Below, piece after piece: positions 5,917-6,955 of a DNA stretch of 6,955 nucleotides. Source of the stretch: Bacteroidetes bacterium QS_8_68_15 (lineage in GTDB: Bacteria > Bacteroidota > Rhodothermia > Rhodothermales > Salinibacteraceae); NCBI GenBank assembly GCA_003023245.1, contig PXTR01000053.1, forward strand, positions 1 through 6,955, read 5' to 3'. A program made the translations under genes and the position numbers. The stretch's first letter is position 1; each line of letters begins with the position of its first letter. The notes below the pieces were generated by a model that had not been told where the DNA came from, did not search any database, and saw only the letters and a list, made by a program, of their open reading frames with translations.

Positions 5917-6062
5917 CGAGTGACGGTTCTACTATATACACAAATGTTGCCGGACATTCCAGTTACGATTATGCCAAATATTACCCTGTGAGCGGTTTCA
6001 CGGGTGGAAAGCGAGCAAAAGATGATTTGCAAGCTGTCGTTATCATAAACGAGAAAGAATTA

Positions 6063-6955
6063 TTAAAACGAGCGCCGGCCGTAGTGAATGGCCAGGAAGG
6101 CCAAGAATCCCGCTCCCGTGCGGAGCGCTTCTTCGTCGATGTCGAAACGCGGGGTGTGCAGGCCGTGCGCCGTGGCGTCCCCCTCGCAGGTGCCCAGCCG
6201 GTAGAACGCCCCGGGCCGTTCGCGCAGGTAGTAGGCGAAGTCCTCGCCGGCGTACCAGCGGTCCAGGTCCGCCGTGCGCTCGGGGCCGACGTAGTCGCGG
6301 GCCGCCCTCCACCTCGGCGGTGGCGCCGTGCGCCTCGGCGGTGCGCCGGGCGACCCGCTCGATCAACCCGTGCGCGCGGAAGCGCCAGTCCTCGTCCATC
6401 GCGCGGAAGGTGCCCTCCAGCTGCGCCGTCTCGGGAATTACGTTCGTCGCGCCGCCGGGCGTAGCCACGTCGCCGATGGTCAGCACGCTCGGGGCGCCGG
6501 GCGGGCGGTGGCGGCTGATGACGCTTTGCAGCGCCGTGATGACGTGCGCGGCGGCGACCACGGCATCCCCGCGGACCTCGTGCGGGCCGGCCGCGTGCCC
6601 GCCCTCGCCGCGCACAGTGACGTACACTTCGTCGGCGGAGGCCATGTACATCCCGCTCCGCACGCCGATCATGCCGCTGTCGAGGTCCGGGGCCACGTGT
6701 TGCCCGAAGACGGCTTCGGGCGCGGGGCCGTGTTCGTCGCCCGAGAGTGCGCCTTCCTCGATCATGGCCTTCGCGCCGCCGGGCAGCTTTTCCTCGCTGG
6801 GCTGAAAGAGCAGGCGCGCCGTCCCGGCCAGTTCGTCACGCATCTCGCGCAGGATCATCGCCGCGCCCAGCAGCGAGGCCGTGTGCGCGTCGTGACCGCA
6901 GGCGTGCATCACACCGTCGCGTGCGGAGGCGAAGTCGCGGCCCGTCGCCTCGGTG
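6063..6955 (-). pseudogene. M20-family amidohydrolase, frameshifted and partial
   Basis: The gene enters from the right edge, so its start is outside the window. The visible part belongs to the M20D peptidase/amidohydrolase group (hippurate hydrolase, N-acyl-amino-acid or indole-acetyl-amino-acid hydrolases), di-metal enzymes that cleave N-acyl bonds. From the edge, GVMHACGHDAH carries metal ligands C19 and H21, FQPSEE carries E54/E55, and GQHVAP carries H86. GEGGHAAGPHE belongs to the dimerisation (lid) domain. Up to AEVEGG (about 6301) one frame is family-like. Below about 6300 the family-like text continues in another frame (AARDYVGPER, then WYAGEDFAYYL and LHTPRFDIDEEAL) and stops with TAA at 6063-6065. 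The conserved segment that normally lies between, around a G-Y-P-x-x-x-N motif and about 20 residues long, is absent. The damage is therefore a deletion that shifts the frame. Without correction the first frame reads nonsense to 6043. Either the gene is inactivated or the assembly is wrong at this GC-rich point. The exact substrate cannot be read from the sequence. Confidence 0.85.

Larger units (their letters stand above)
5617..6062. other. 446-base spacer between lipoprotein B and the amidohydrolase
   Basis: Both flanking genes are read leftward, so this spacer holds the end of the amidohydrolase transcript and the promoter and leader of lipoprotein B. The inner part (5925-6062) is clearly AT-richer than its surroundings (for example ACTATATACACAAATG near 5931-5946). 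That fits a promoter zone or less constrained DNA. It also contains the imperfect 14-bp tandem repeat at 5889-5916 and an inverted repeat at 5717-5735. A 127-codon open frame across it on the minus strand shows no domain, signal or family likeness. No consensus promoter could be placed with confidence, and no clear terminator follows the amidohydrolase. Confidence 0.55.

Noticed and set aside
5649..6032. 127-codon open frame on the minus strand in the spacer before lipoprotein B
   Set aside because: It crosses the AT-rich block and the repeats, has no domain or signal likeness, and overlaps the probable promoter and leader of lipoprotein B.
6290..6310. Programmed ribosomal frameshift in the amidohydrolase
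   Set aside because: There is no slippery heptamer or downstream pseudoknot pattern, and a conserved segment of about 20 residues is also missing, which frameshifting alone would not explain.

Overview
The window is 6,955 bases of GC-rich bacterial DNA. It holds one tRNA gene, six complete protein genes, and one amidohydrolase gene that is cut by the right edge and carries a frameshift. No gene shows a clear Shine-Dalgarno sequence. Most have C/T-rich leaders before the start codon, and GTG starts are common. With the high GC content and Sec/lipobox lipoproteins, this fits the Rhodothermota/Bacteroidota side of the tree (a Salinibacter- or Rhodothermus-like bacterium). The placement is an inference from style, not from a marker gene.

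Layout, left to right. A tRNA-Ala(GGC) is read leftward at 6-78. A divergent 276-base spacer with a strong inverted repeat follows. dapB (355-1098) and dapA (1182-2078) are read rightward; they encode consecutive steps of the diaminopimelate/lysine pathway, and all catalytic motifs are intact. mreD (2200-2673) converges on dapA and encodes a rod-shape membrane protein without mreB or mreC beside it. A 366-base spacer between mreD and the next gene holds a perfect 19-bp tandem duplication and a cluster of short GCTGATCGCCGA-type repeats. At 3040-4191 is a 383-residue membrane protein. Its N-terminal 130 residues look like the four-helix voltage-sensor module of cation channels, but no pore follows; a long charged helical domain does. 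Two paralogous lipoprotein genes (4276-4788 and 5053-5616) are read leftward in tandem, separated by a very good intrinsic terminator. A 446-base spacer, partly AT-rich, leads to an M20-family amidohydrolase read leftward (6063 to beyond 6955). It has lost about 20 codons and its reading frame near 6300-6306.

The genes do not form one system. dapA and dapB supply meso-diaminopimelate and lysine, and MreD acts in cell-wall elongation, so the left half is loosely envelope-related. The most interesting items are the pore-less voltage-sensor-like protein, the duplicated lipoproteins, the damaged amidohydrolase, and the shared pyrimidine-rich leaders. No mobile element, CRISPR array or defence island was seen.
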